A stretch of DNA of 64,000 nt from an uncultured Oscillospiraceae bacterium. Its GTDB lineage: Bacteria; Bacillota; Clostridia; Oscillospirales; Acutalibacteraceae. The stretch spans positions 53,344-117,343 of the forward strand of contig CABUKB010000004.1 of NCBI GenBank assembly GCA_902492045.1, read 5' to 3'. The notes under the pieces are model-generated. The model had not been told where the DNA came from. It made no database searches and saw only the letters and a list, made by a program, of their open reading frames with translations. Numbering within the stretch: the first letter of the stretch is position 1; each line of letters begins with the position of its first letter. Positions 25,508-34,455 of the stretch are shown here, piece by piece. Both the position numbers and the translations under genes were made by a program.

Positions 25508-27469
25508 TTGAACTCACAGGACGGCCGGCCGGTTTTTCCCAAACGTGCCGTTGTCACCAGCGGAATGCCCTATGGAAATAAAGAGCTGCATTTCGGGCAT
25601 GTGGGCGGGGTGTTCATCCACGCGGATGTTTACGCCCGGTTCCTGCGCGACCGGATCGGCCCGGACCGGGTCATGTTTGTCTCCGGGACCGACTGTTACG
25701 GTTCCGCGATTGAGATCAGCTACCGGGACCGGAAGCAAAACGGCTTCGCCGGTACCATTCAGGACTATCTCGCCGCCAACCACGCCCTCCAGCGGGAGAC
25801 CCTCGATGCCTATGGGATCAGCCTGGATATGTTCGCCGCGTCGGCGCTGGGCGAGGCGGGGGACATCCACCGCCGGATCTCGGCCGAGATCTTCAACCGC
25901 CTATATGACGGGGGTTATCTCCGCCTCGAGGAGGTTCAGCAGTTCTACGACGAGGAATCCGGCAGTTATCTCAACGGCCGCCAGGTCACAGGGCGCTGCC
26001 CCATCGCCGGATGCCGGTCGGAAACCGCCTACGCCGATGAATGCTCCCTGGGGCATCAATACAGCCCGAACGAACTGATTAACCCCGTGAGCGTCACCAC
26101 CGGCAAAACCCCTGCCTTAAGGATGGTGCAGAACTGGTATTTCGACCTGGAACGCTTTTCCCAAGCCCTCAAAGACCGGCAGAACGAACTCCGGATCCGG
26201 GAGGACTGCCGTCAGAGCCTGGTCAACGTCATCGACGAATTCCTTAAGGATCCCATGATTTACGTCAAGAACGAGGATATGGAGAGGGTGGAAGGGTTTC
26301 GCGCCGAGCTGCCGGCACACACCTGCGACGCCGACCCCCACAAGACCTCCACGGCGCTGGTCTTTTCCTCGCTGGCCGACCGGGAACAGGCTTGCCGCGT
26401 CCTCAAGGAACACGGCGTTCGGTACCGCACCGGCAAGACCCTGGTGCCCTTCCGGCTGTCGGGAAACGTGGAGTGGGGCATTCCGGTGCCGGAAAAAGAG
26501 GGGATATCCGGCCTGACCTTCTGGGTATGGCCCGAATCCCTTTGGGCTCCGATCTCCTTTTGCCAAGCCTGCCTCAAGCAGCACGGCCGGCCCGAGGAGG
26601 AATGGACCCGGTGGTGGACCGACCCCGACGCGCAGGTCTATCAGTTCATCGGAGAGGACAACATCTATTTCTACGCCGTCGCCGAAATGGGGCTGTTCAT
26701 GGCGCTGCACGCGCTCTCCGGACGGGAGGACCCGCCCCATTTGCCTGTGATCGTGCCCAACCGGCACGTGTTTTACGGCAAGAAAAAAGCCAGCAGTTCC
26801 AGCGCGGACAAGCCGCCCAAAGCCATTGAACTGCTCGACCACTACACGGCGGAGCAGCTGCGCATGCATTTTGCGCACATGGCGCTGGCCAGCCGCAGCG
26901 TCAGCTTCACGCCGAAATCCATCCTGCCCGGGCAGGATGGATTCGACGCCACCCTGGTGGAAGGCAATATTCTGACCAATGTGTATAACCGCCTGGTCCG
27001 TTCCTGCTTTTACACCGCGCAGAAATATTTTGGTGGCCGCCTTCCCGCCTGCCCCCCCAGCCCCGCAGTTTTGGAGGGGGCTGAGGCGCTGATCCGGGAA
27101 TACGAGTGGTGCATGTACCGGATCGAACTGTTCCGGGCCATCGACCTGCTGGATGGATATCTGCGGGAGGCGAACAAAAATTGGTCGGCTGAAACCAAGC
27201 GGGCCGAGGCTGAAAACGACGAGGCGGCCCGGGCCCAGATTTTGTCCGATTCCTTCCATGTGGTGCGGGTAGCGGCCACTCTGCTGCATCCCTTTGCTCC
27301 GGAGGGGACGGAGATGGTACGGGAGTATCTCGGGGTGGATAGCTCGCTGTGGGACTGGGAGAGGATTTTCGACCCCCTCACCGCGTTCCTGAAAGAGGGC
27401 CACGCCTTCCGTTTCCTGGAACCGAGGGTGGATTTCTTTCGCAAGCATCCGTCCCAGCTCGGCTCCTGA
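25508..27469 (+). CDS. Methionyl-tRNA-synthetase-like class I aminoacyl-tRNA synthetase
   Basis: A 653-residue class I synthetase with a Rossmann core. HFGH (about residue 28) stands for HIGH; the FVSGTDCYGSAIE segment and the zinc-finger insert CPIAGC...DECSLGH resemble MetRS. The KMSKS loop is replaced by GKKKASSSS near residue 425, so two of the conserved positions are lost. A helical anticodon-binding domain follows (about 470-600) and no C-terminal EMAP-type domain is present. Activity as a normal MetRS is therefore uncertain; it may be a second, specialised enzyme. TTG 25508 lies nine bases after AGGAG; ATG 25478 has no ribosome binding site. No T-box leader is visible. Confidence 0.75.
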   Translation: MNSQDGRPVFPKRAVVTSGMPYGNKELHFGHVGGVFIHADVYARFLRDRIGPDRVMFVSGTDCYGSAIEISYRDRKQNGFAGTIQDYLAANHALQRETLDAYGISLDMFAASALGEAGDIHRRISAEIFNRLYDGGYLRLEEVQQFYDEESGSYLNGRQVTGRCPIAGCRSETAYADECSLGHQYSPNELINPVSVTTGKTPALRMVQNWYFDLERFSQALKDRQNELRIREDCRQSLVNVIDEFLKDPMIYVKNEDMERVEGFRAELPAHTCDADPHKTSTALVFSSLADREQACRVLKEHGVRYRTGKTLVPFRLSGNVEWGIPVPEKEGISGLTFWVWPESLWAPISFCQACLKQHGRPEEEWTRWWTDPDAQVYQFIGEDNIYFYAVAEMGLFMALHALSGREDPPHLPVIVPNRHVFYGKKKASSSSADKPPKAIELLDHYTAEQLRMHFAHMALASRSVSFTPKSILPGQDGFDATLVEGNILTNVYNRLVRSCFYTAQKYFGGRLPACPPSPAVLEGAEALIREYEWCMYRIELFRAIDLLDGYLREANKNWSAETKRAEAENDEAARAQILSDSFHVVRVAATLLHPFAPEGTEMVREYLGVDSSLWDWERIFDPLTAFLKEGHAFRFLEPRVDFFRKHPSQLGS

Positions 27470-27573
27470 CCCGCCGGACCTGGCGAAGGTCCCCAATCAG
27501 GCCCTGCCTCGGGTTTTCGCGTCTGTCTTTCGCTGTTTCCATATGAAAAACCGGGCATAAGGAAAAGGAACAG

Positions 27574-27603
27574 AACAGACGGAAATTTCCGTCTGTTGGT
27601 TTT
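27574..27603 (+). terminator. Terminator of the MetRS-like gene
   Basis: A perfect palindrome AACAGACGGAAA / TTTCCGTCTGTT followed by GGTTTT. Confidence 0.65.
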
Positions 27604-27740
27604 ATGTTCAATATCTGTACGAAGAGTGAGGCAGGAAAATGGTGACGGAGAACAAAGCGGGAGCGGGCAAAAGTGCAGAGAAATCCCAGCCTTGCCACCA
27701 GACGAAACGTCGAACCTTTCATCTAGCAGGTGCTGCGGGC

Positions 27741-27770
27741 GGCGCTCCTATATTGGGAGCGCCGCTTTAT
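27741..27770 (+). terminator. Hairpin terminator
   Basis: GGCGCTCC-N7-GGAGCGCC followed by GCTTTATT. It would end a transcript that begins downstream of 27600. Confidence 0.6.
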
Positions 27771-27962
27771 TGTTGCCTTTAGGCTTAACAACGATTCCCC
27801 GGAGATTTTGAAAAAATCGCCGGGGAAATGGAATTGCCCGGCAATGGAGCGGAATTTTTAGAAGTTCGACGGCCTTCTGAAAATTCGAAAAAGCCCATGA
27901 AATCGGAAAAATAGCACCGGGAAGCTGTTTAAATAATCTCGCCAACGTGCCCAACAAAATAT

Positions 27963-27985
27963 AAGGGCGAAGGGCGCCCTTTTTT
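27963..27985 (+). terminator. Hairpin with T-run
   Basis: AAGGGCG / CGCCCTT stem followed by TTTT. Confidence 0.5.
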
Positions 27986-28326
27986 CCAAGAGATGAAAAA
28001 TGAAACATCAATCTATGGTGCGGCAGGTATAGGAAATGTTACCTTGAAATGAGAAATACATATGTGAAATTCCCTTTACGGCGACAGTATATCATTCAGG
28101 GAGTTTGGATGTTATGGTTGAAAATTCATATGTTTATGGTGTATTATTAGTAAAAAGCACATAGAGATTGGGAACGTTTCATACGCTTATCCTAAGCACG
28201 TGACCCGCGCCTCCTGTCGGCGTGTCGCTTCACCTTGGCCCGATTCGGAATGTGCGGGAGCAGATATGAGAAAACAAAAAACGCTTTTAAAACGTTTATG
28301 ATGAATGAAGGTGTCGATTATACCAT

Positions 28327-29541
28327 ATGCGAATAACCATAAATAACGCCAAAACTTTAATCCTATCCGGGCAATGTCTGTTGGATAAAGATAAAAATAG
28401 GGTTGTACAGGTGGTGTCTGATTTATCGGGCATACAGTATGATCCCTGTCCTATTTTGCATTTGAACCACTACTTGGCTCTTTGGAGTAGGGTACCGGAT
28501 TTTAAGGTCATAGATTACGACAGAATCGCTTATGATAAAAGGGAACTTGTTGAAGCCAATTTTTTTAAACGAAATCTTTTTACTGTTCCCACTCGTGAAT
28601 TGGATATCTATAATACCGCAACAGAAAGAATTGTACGGTGGGGAAAATCAAGAGAGCAAGATAAATGTGAACGTCAAAGGAAAGAGCTATTGGCAGAAGA
28701 GGAGAAACTAAGACAAGCATTTTACGAATTGCACACATGTACGAAAGATCAATTATGGGAGCATCTTGGCCTGACTAAAGAGTGGAGCGCATATACTGAG
28801 AGCCGAAAACAAGGGTTGCTTAATGATTATCTTCCTATTTTTCAAGTCTTTTTTAATATGCGTATAACCAATGACATAGTCGTCTGTAACAGGTTGCCAG
28901 GGACGTTCAGAGAACCCGTATTTGCCTTGAGAGAGGATTTGCTGAAAGACAAATCTTCTGCGGTTGAAATGAGCTATATAGATGCGGTTGAGATTATTTT
29001 GTACAAGCTCATATGTTCGTTTGGAATTACCGACATAACTCATATGAAAGCGATTACCGGATGGAGCACAGATGACATATCCATGGCGATGGCATCTCTT
29101 AGGTCTAAAGAGATGATTATCGACATCCATGTAGATGGATTAAAGAAAACCTATGTTGCCGCGAACAAGCTGTTAGCAGTTTTGGAACAACACGGGACAG
29201 AGAGTACAAATGAAGTCTCCTTGCTATCCCCTATGGAAGGGATGATACGAGATAAGCGTTGGTTGAACACCTTTTTTTCTTACTCTTTTCGTTTCGAGTA
29301 TTTTAAGAAAAAAGGTATGAAATGGCCGTTATCAATTTTATCCAAGAATGAGCTGGTGGGATTTGTAGATTGCAATTTTGACAGAAAAAGGAAAAGGTTT
29401 ATTGTCAAGGAGATCAATGTGCAAAAAGAAAAAGCGGTAGATAAGGCTGAACTATATCGCAGTCTTTGTTCTTTGGCAAGATTTCATGAAGCCGATGAAT
29501 TGATTATTTTTGGAGCCAAATATCATGATTATCATGAATAA
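28327..29541 (+). CDS. YcaQ/AlkZ-like winged-helix DNA glycosylase family protein
   Basis: A 404-residue protein of the HTH_42 (AlkZ/YcaQ) family. The N-terminal GIQYDP corresponds to the glycosylase Q-x-D motif, followed by HYLALWSRVPDF; near the end LLSPMEGMIRDKRWLNTFF and FRFEYF correspond to the conserved C-terminal block. Family members excise bulky or crosslinked bases, and relatives occur beside genotoxin clusters as self-resistance. None is visible here. The gene is AT-rich in a GC-rich neighbourhood with no operon partners, which suggests transfer. ATG 28327 has GAAGGTG about 14 bases upstream, a weak site. Confidence 0.75.
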   Translation: MRITINNAKTLILSGQCLLDKDKNRVVQVVSDLSGIQYDPCPILHLNHYLALWSRVPDFKVIDYDRIAYDKRELVEANFFKRNLFTVPTRELDIYNTATERIVRWGKSREQDKCERQRKELLAEEEKLRQAFYELHTCTKDQLWEHLGLTKEWSAYTESRKQGLLNDYLPIFQVFFNMRITNDIVVCNRLPGTFREPVFALREDLLKDKSSAVEMSYIDAVEIILYKLICSFGITDITHMKAITGWSTDDISMAMASLRSKEMIIDIHVDGLKKTYVAANKLLAVLEQHGTESTNEVSLLSPMEGMIRDKRWLNTFFSYSFRFEYFKKKGMKWPLSILSKNELVGFVDCNFDRKRKRFIVKEINVQKEKAVDKAELYRSLCSLARFHEADELIIFGAKYHDYHE

Positions 29542-29978
29542 AAGAGCATAAAAAAACATACACCAAGCTACAAATCAAATGGCTACCCCCAAAGTAGGCG
29601 TTTTGTTCTCTTTGGTTCGCCGCTGCCGGCCACCTTACTTGCCTGCCAAACGGCATAGCCTTTCTCAGGGAAGTTTTCCACTCCTCTGATTTTTGCACCT
29701 CTTTTCAACTTCTCCACTCGCTTTCCTGCTCTCTCCTGGTGGTTTTTCCATGATTCCTGGGGCTGTTGCATTCGGAGCATTTTCTCCTTTTGCAACAGCC
29801 TTTCTACTACAAATTTACTATAGATCCTTATCACGGCGGAGCGTTGCCTGGCGCCGCTTTTGTCTTGGAGACCGTCTCCGGTGCTCAACAACAGGCAGAG
29901 GAAAATAGGCCGTAAACGGCTTTGTAATCCCTCGGAATTCGATGTAAAATGTCGGCATAAGAGGAAAGGAGGCCTAAT
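29542..29978. other. Intergenic with unidentified repeat-like sequence
   Basis: About 437 bases. From 29583 to 29900 there is GC-richer, repeat-like DNA, open on the minus strand for 102 codons, but without a ribosome binding site or recognised product. It contains a GGCTGTTGCA / TGCAACAGCC hairpin (29761-29801) and a palindrome GGAGACCGTCTCC (about 29869). Confidence 0.4.
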
Positions 29979-30626
29979 ATGGAAAACGGCAGACGGCTAC
30001 TTGGTGGGAATATCCGGAAACAGCGGGAACTGATGCACATCACGCAGGAAGAACTGGCCAGCCGGGCGGGAAAAGACCCGGCCTACATAGGACGGGTGGA
30101 ACGTGGGGCGGTGAATGTGACCATCGACAACCTCGAGCAAATTGCGCAGGGGCTGGAGGTGGGGCTCGATATCCTGTTCCAAAAGGACCGGCCCGGCCTC
30201 CTGAGAGATTATATCCCGGAAGTGGAACTGGAGGCGCTCGAGCCGCTCCGCCGTCATCAGGCCCTTGTTCTCCTCAAAATTCTCAACCGGGTTGTCGACG
30301 AGGCGGACCCGGACGACGCATCTCAAACGGCGCTGTTGGACAGCCTGCTCTGGACCTTTCCCGTCACCTCGTATGCCCTCACTGCCTCCCGCCACCTGAT
30401 CGACCGGCGCCGGGTGCGGCTCTACGGCATTCAAGCCACCCAGCAGTTCCCCGACGGATCGGTGCTGCAGCGGGCCTTCCCCGAGCTGTCCGGCAACCGC
30501 AGGATTGTGGAAAACCTGGTCAAACGGCTCAACAACGGTTTTGTCTCTTTTGACCAGTTTGAGGAAATCCTGGAGGATTTCATCGCCGGGGATTACCGGC
30601 TATTCCACCGAACGCCGCCGGTTTGA
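29979..30626 (+). CDS. XRE-family transcriptional regulator
   Basis: A 215-residue regulator: N-terminal Cro/C1 helix-turn-helix (residues 11-66; ITQEELASRAGKDPAYIGRV and VNVTIDNLEQIAQGLEV) followed by a helical domain of about 140 residues that I cannot assign. Perfectly placed AAAGGAGG precedes the ATG. The next gene begins 100 bases downstream and may be cotranscribed. GC-rich like the backbone. Confidence 0.8.
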   Translation: MENGRRLLGGNIRKQRELMHITQEELASRAGKDPAYIGRVERGAVNVTIDNLEQIAQGLEVGLDILFQKDRPGLLRDYIPEVELEALEPLRRHQALVLLKILNRVVDEADPDDASQTALLDSLLWTFPVTSYALTASRHLIDRRRVRLYGIQATQQFPDGSVLQRAFPELSGNRRIVENLVKRLNNGFVSFDQFEEILEDFIAGDYRLFHRTPPV

Positions 30627-30726
30627 GCCAAAAAGCCGGATTCATCTCGGATGGAAAACCCTTTTTGGAGAAAAACTGTCAAATCCTCTGCCGGGAGCAT
30701 ACCCTGCTATTGAGGTGATGACAGAG

Positions 30727-31533
30727 ATGTTTTACGTCTGTTCCCATGGCGTCAAAATCGCCGTCTACGATCCGAATCCGCATGGGCGCGAGCCGGTGCT
30801 GTTGCTTCACGGATGGCCCATGACCCACGATCTGTTTGAATATCAGACCGATCCGCTCATCCAAGCGGGGTACCGTCCCGTGCTGCTGGATCTGCGCGGC
30901 TTCGGCAAATCCGATGCCCCGGCGCTTGGATATACCTACAACGACATGGCGGCGGATCTGCACAACGTCATCCAGACGCTGCATTTGAGCCATATCATCC
31001 TGGTGGGATACGGAATGGGAGGTGGCGTGGCGCTGCGGTACATACGGCGTTACCGTGCAGGCGGAATCAAAAAGCTGGTGTTGCTCGCCACGGGGGCGCC
31101 CTGCTGGACGGAACGGCCGGGGTTCCCCTATGGGATCCCGCGCCAGACCGCGACTGACCTCATCCGTCTGGCCATCGCTGACCGGCCGCAGTTCGCGGAG
31201 ACGTTCACCCGCCTGCTGTTCGCCAAGCCGCACAGCGCGGCCGTCCTTCACTGGTTCCGGGACGTGGTACTGTCCGCCTCGTCGACCGCGACGATCCAGA
31301 GCGGCTATACCTACCGGGACGAAGACGGGCGTCACGATCTTTCCTGCGTTCAGGTTCCCACCGCCGTGTTTGAAGGCGGGCAGGACGCCTTGATCCCCGA
31401 TGCCCTCACCGATTTTCTGCGCCGCGGCATCCCGGGAGCCTGCCTTTATACCTTCCCCTCAAGCGGCCACGGCCTGATATACGATGAAAGGGCCGATTTC
31501 AACCGTGCCTTGCTGGAATTTCTGAAACGGTAG
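30727..31533 (+). CDS. Alpha/beta hydrolase-fold protein lacking the nucleophile serine
   Basis: A 268-residue alpha/beta hydrolase resembling cofactor-free haloperoxidase/esterase enzymes: LLLHGWP (oxyanion region), DLRGFGKSDAP, the nucleophile elbow, GGQDALIP (acid) and SSGHGLIYDE (His). The elbow reads GYGMGG: Gly96 (codon GGA at 31012-31014) stands where GxSxG has serine. The acid and histidine are kept. A change from a serine codon to GGA needs at least two substitutions, so this is not a one-step error. It may be a non-catalytic binding protein or a decayed enzyme. ATG 30727 is eight bases from GAGGTGA; ATG 30718 overlaps that site. Confidence 0.78.
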   Translation: MFYVCSHGVKIAVYDPNPHGREPVLLLHGWPMTHDLFEYQTDPLIQAGYRPVLLDLRGFGKSDAPALGYTYNDMAADLHNVIQTLHLSHIILVGYGMGGGVALRYIRRYRAGGIKKLVLLATGAPCWTERPGFPYGIPRQTATDLIRLAIADRPQFAETFTRLLFAKPHSAAVLHWFRDVVLSASSTATIQSGYTYRDEDGRHDLSCVQVPTAVFEGGQDALIPDALTDFLRRGIPGACLYTFPSSGHGLIYDERADFNRALLEFLKR

Positions 31534-31626
31534 CCCATTTTCCCTTGTCAATTTACAGTGGGATATGATACACTGGACAACCGGGATCGGTAATGAAAGC
31601 GCGGTCCCAGAGAGTAAGGATCGACC

Positions 31627-32904
31627 ATGCATCTGCCCCAAACGTCCTCTGACCCGAAATAGCTGGGCCGGGCCGCGTTGTTCCTGCTTGGCCAGACGGT
31701 ATCGCTGTTCGGCTCATCGTTGGTCCAGTATGCCATCGTTTGGTATGTCACGCTGACCACTTCCTCCGGCATCATGATGACGATATCGACCTTGTGCGGT
31801 TTTCTGCCCCAGATTGCCATCTCCCTGTTTGCCGGTGTATGGGCAGACCGCTTCAACCGCAAGCGGCTCATTATGCTGTCCGATTCCGTCATCGCAGTAT
31901 CCACTCTGATCTTGGCCTTGCTCTATCTCGCCGGGTATCGGCGCTTATGGCTGTTGTTTCTCATTTCCGCCGTCCGCTCGGCAGGGGCCGGTGTCCAAAT
32001 CCCGGCTGTCAACGCCCTGATTCCCCAGCTGGTCCCTCCGAATAGGCTCATGCAGGTCAACGGGATTAACGGCAGTCTGCAATCCTTGACCACCATTGTC
32101 TCTCCGGCGGTGGCGGGATGGGTGCTGTCCATCGTCGGCATGGACCTTAGTCCAGTCCTGTTCATTGATCTCGGCACTGCCGTGGTTGGCGTGGGCCTGC
32201 TGGGGATACTGCGCGTCCCTTCTGTTCCGCGCGTCGAACAGGAGGCCGGTCCTCTGCGTGACCTGCGCAACGGGTTTTCGTATATATTCGGGCACCGGTT
32301 TCTTCGGGCGCTGCTGATCATCTATGCGGTTTTGATGTTTTTGATTACGCCCGCAGCCATGCTGACGCCGTTGATGATCGAGCGCACCTACGGCAGCGAG
32401 GTTTGGAGACTGACCTGGAACGAAGTCCTGTTCAGTGTGGGTTCAGTGGCGGGCGGACTGATGATCGCCGCATGGGGTGGGTTCCGCAATCGCGTTCACA
32501 CCATCGTCCTGGCCGGAGCCATGTTCGGCTCCATGACGATTTTAATGGGCATCTTGCCCGGATTCCCCGTCTATCTGTTCCTGGTCACGCTGGCCGGGAC
32601 CGCCATGCCTTTTTTCACCTCCCCCAGTATCGTGCTGCTCCAGGAGAAGGTGGAGACGGAGATGCAGGGACGGGTATTCAGCTTTGTTCAAATCGTTGGT
32701 TCCGCTGCGCTGCCTGTCGGCATGCTGGTATTCGGCCCACTGGCGGACTGGATCGGACGGGTGCAAATTCTGCTGATCGTGTCGGGCGCAGGCGTCCTGC
32801 TTCTGTCCGGCCTGATCCTGCGGGCTCGTTCTCTGGTGGCGGAGGGTCTGCCCCCCGAACCCTCTGCTGATGCGGCATCCTCTTCACCGGAAGGGCCGGT
32901 ATAA
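31627..32904 (+). pseudogene. MFS transporter with in-frame amber codon near the start
   Basis: A drug-type MFS protein of about 425 residues with 12 hydrophobic segments; FAGVWADRFNRKRL is the loop 2-3 signature. The natural start appears to be ATG 31627, six bases after AAGGA, but codon 12 is TAG (31660-31662), in frame with the rest. TTG 31678 is the first start beyond it and lies inside the first helix (FLLGQTVSLFG), with no clear ribosome binding site. The gene is otherwise intact and has no frameshift, so the lesion looks recent. It could be silent, restarted at TTG 31678, or partly read through. Confidence 0.7.
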
Positions 32905-33069
32905 TCCTGGGACCCTGTTGGAAGACGGAGTTTTTATATATAAAAATTATAATTAAAAATTCAATCTTCCGAAATTCCTTGATTTTTCAAGGCTTACCGC
33001 CTATCAAATATCAAAACCTTATGTATTTTCCCTTGTTTTTGCCCTTATGAGCCGAAACAAGGGAATTTT

Positions 33070-34368
33070 TTATGCTTCGCCCACAACCTTATCCAAGAGC
33101 CTTGCGGAAGTCCGCTTCGCTTCTCTGGTAGAGTGGGCATAAATGTTCATTGTGGTACTGACATCAGAGTGTCCGAGAAGTTCCTGCACATCTTTGGGTT
33201 TTGCACCGCCCGAAAGCAGATTGCTTGTGTAGGTATGGCGGAGTGTGTGGAAATGAAAGTCCTCCAATCCCTCAACCTCTGCTTTTGCCTTGCGGCAAAT
33301 CTGACCGACTGCACTTGCAGAAACAAAAGCACCGTCCTCTTTTAAGCAGACAAAGGATAATTCTCTGTCATTTTCGGGCGTTTCCTGTGTTCTTTGCAGA
33401 CTGTAAACCTCATAATAAGTACGCCCTTTTTCTTTGACCGTCTTACAGTAGTTCAGATGATACAGTTCGCCATAAAGGAAACGGTTTTTATGCTGTTCTG
33501 TTTTTACTTTCCGTAAGATGTCCGCCAATGTGTCACAGAAATCAACGGTACGGACTTTACTGCGTTTTGTCGTGCCGACTTCGTGCTTATGCCTTGTGCC
33601 ATTGTACCGCATACTGCGTCTTACGGTTAGATACTGCTCGTCAAGGTTGATGTCCTGCCAAGTCAGACCGCAGACCTCTCCGATACGCAAGCCTGCATAG
33701 TAGGCTATCTGCACCGCAAGCAACGCAGGGTGTTTCTTTTGGGTTAAGAAGTCCGTCAGTTTTTGGTATTCCCCGTGTGTAATGGTAGGAACAGGAACAA
33801 TATCTTCTTCGCTGTCCGAGAAAATATCTGTTTCCTCTTTTCTGCCACGCAACTTCACATACTGCATCGGGTTAAAGGTTATCAGCCTTTTCGGAAATAC
33901 AGCAAAACGAAATGAATTTTGCAGTACCGCCGAGAATTGCAGCATATAGCCTTTACTCATCGGCTTTGAAGTTGTACCGCCAGGATTTATCCCTCCGTAA
34001 CTCATCAGGTCGATAAACGACTGTAAATGGTCGGCAGTCACGGTTTTCAGTTTTCGGCTGCCAATGGGATATTTTTTAATCTTTTTGACTGCCGCCATAT
34101 ATGCCATAACCGTACCGTTGCTAAGGCTGCCGGGCTTCAGTTCTTCCTTTACCCACATATCCAGCATTTCGCCAACCGTGATGTTTTCGGCTTTCCCGAC
34201 AAACTTCTTTTCCTCATAGTCAGCGATTGCTTTTCTGAGCAGGGCTTCTGTTTCAGACTTGCTTTCTGTTCCCACAAACTCTTTCTGTACTTTTCTGCCG
34301 CTTTCATCTTCGATATAGAAGCGTGCGTACCACTTTTTACCTTTTTTTCTTACAGAACCTTTTGCCAT
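33070..34368 (-). CDS. int: Tyrosine recombinase/integrase
   Basis: A 432-residue phage-type integrase: N-terminal arm-binding region (MAKGSVRKKGKKWYARF), SAM-like core-binding domain (ITVGEMLDMW) and C-terminal catalytic domain. Active-site residues are visible: Arg in AGLRIGEVCGL, the HTLRH box, His in LLGHSDVSTTM and Tyr in NIYAH. It is the outermost gene on the left, reading outward, the usual place next to the attachment site. ATG 34368 follows AGGGG; the open frame starts 15 codons earlier without a site. Confidence 0.92.
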   Translation of the reverse strand: MAKGSVRKKGKKWYARFYIEDESGRKVQKEFVGTESKSETEALLRKAIADYEEKKFVGKAENITVGEMLDMWVKEELKPGSLSNGTVMAYMAAVKKIKKYPIGSRKLKTVTADHLQSFIDLMSYGGINPGGTTSKPMSKGYMLQFSAVLQNSFRFAVFPKRLITFNPMQYVKLRGRKEETDIFSDSEEDIVPVPTITHGEYQKLTDFLTQKKHPALLAVQIAYYAGLRIGEVCGLTWQDINLDEQYLTVRRSMRYNGTRHKHEVGTTKRSKVRTVDFCDTLADILRKVKTEQHKNRFLYGELYHLNYCKTVKEKGRTYYEVYSLQRTQETPENDRELSFVCLKEDGAFVSASAVGQICRKAKAEVEGLEDFHFHTLRHTYTSNLLSGGAKPKDVQELLGHSDVSTTMNIYAHSTREAKRTSARLLDKVVGEA

Positions 34369-34455
34369 AGATAAATTTCCCCTTTCTATCCGTGGCAATC
34401 GGGACTGTGACATATGGTGTGCGTAAAGTAATAAGGTTACTTATGCCGATGAGTG

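Larger units (their letters stand above)
27470..28326. other. Long intergenic region with several hairpins
   Basis: About 860 bases without a convincing gene. It holds a palindrome at 27574, a terminator-like hairpin at 27741, paired arms TTCCCCGG / CCGGGGAA at about 27795-27827 and a stem with T-run at 27963. The DNA turns AT-rich from about 28000. The stretch 27598-27770 could be a small RNA (see findings). Confidence 0.45.

Noticed and set aside
26117..27496. 459-codon minus-strand frame opposite the MetRS-like gene
   Set aside because: Antisense shadow with no domain; the plus strand has clear class I synthetase motifs.
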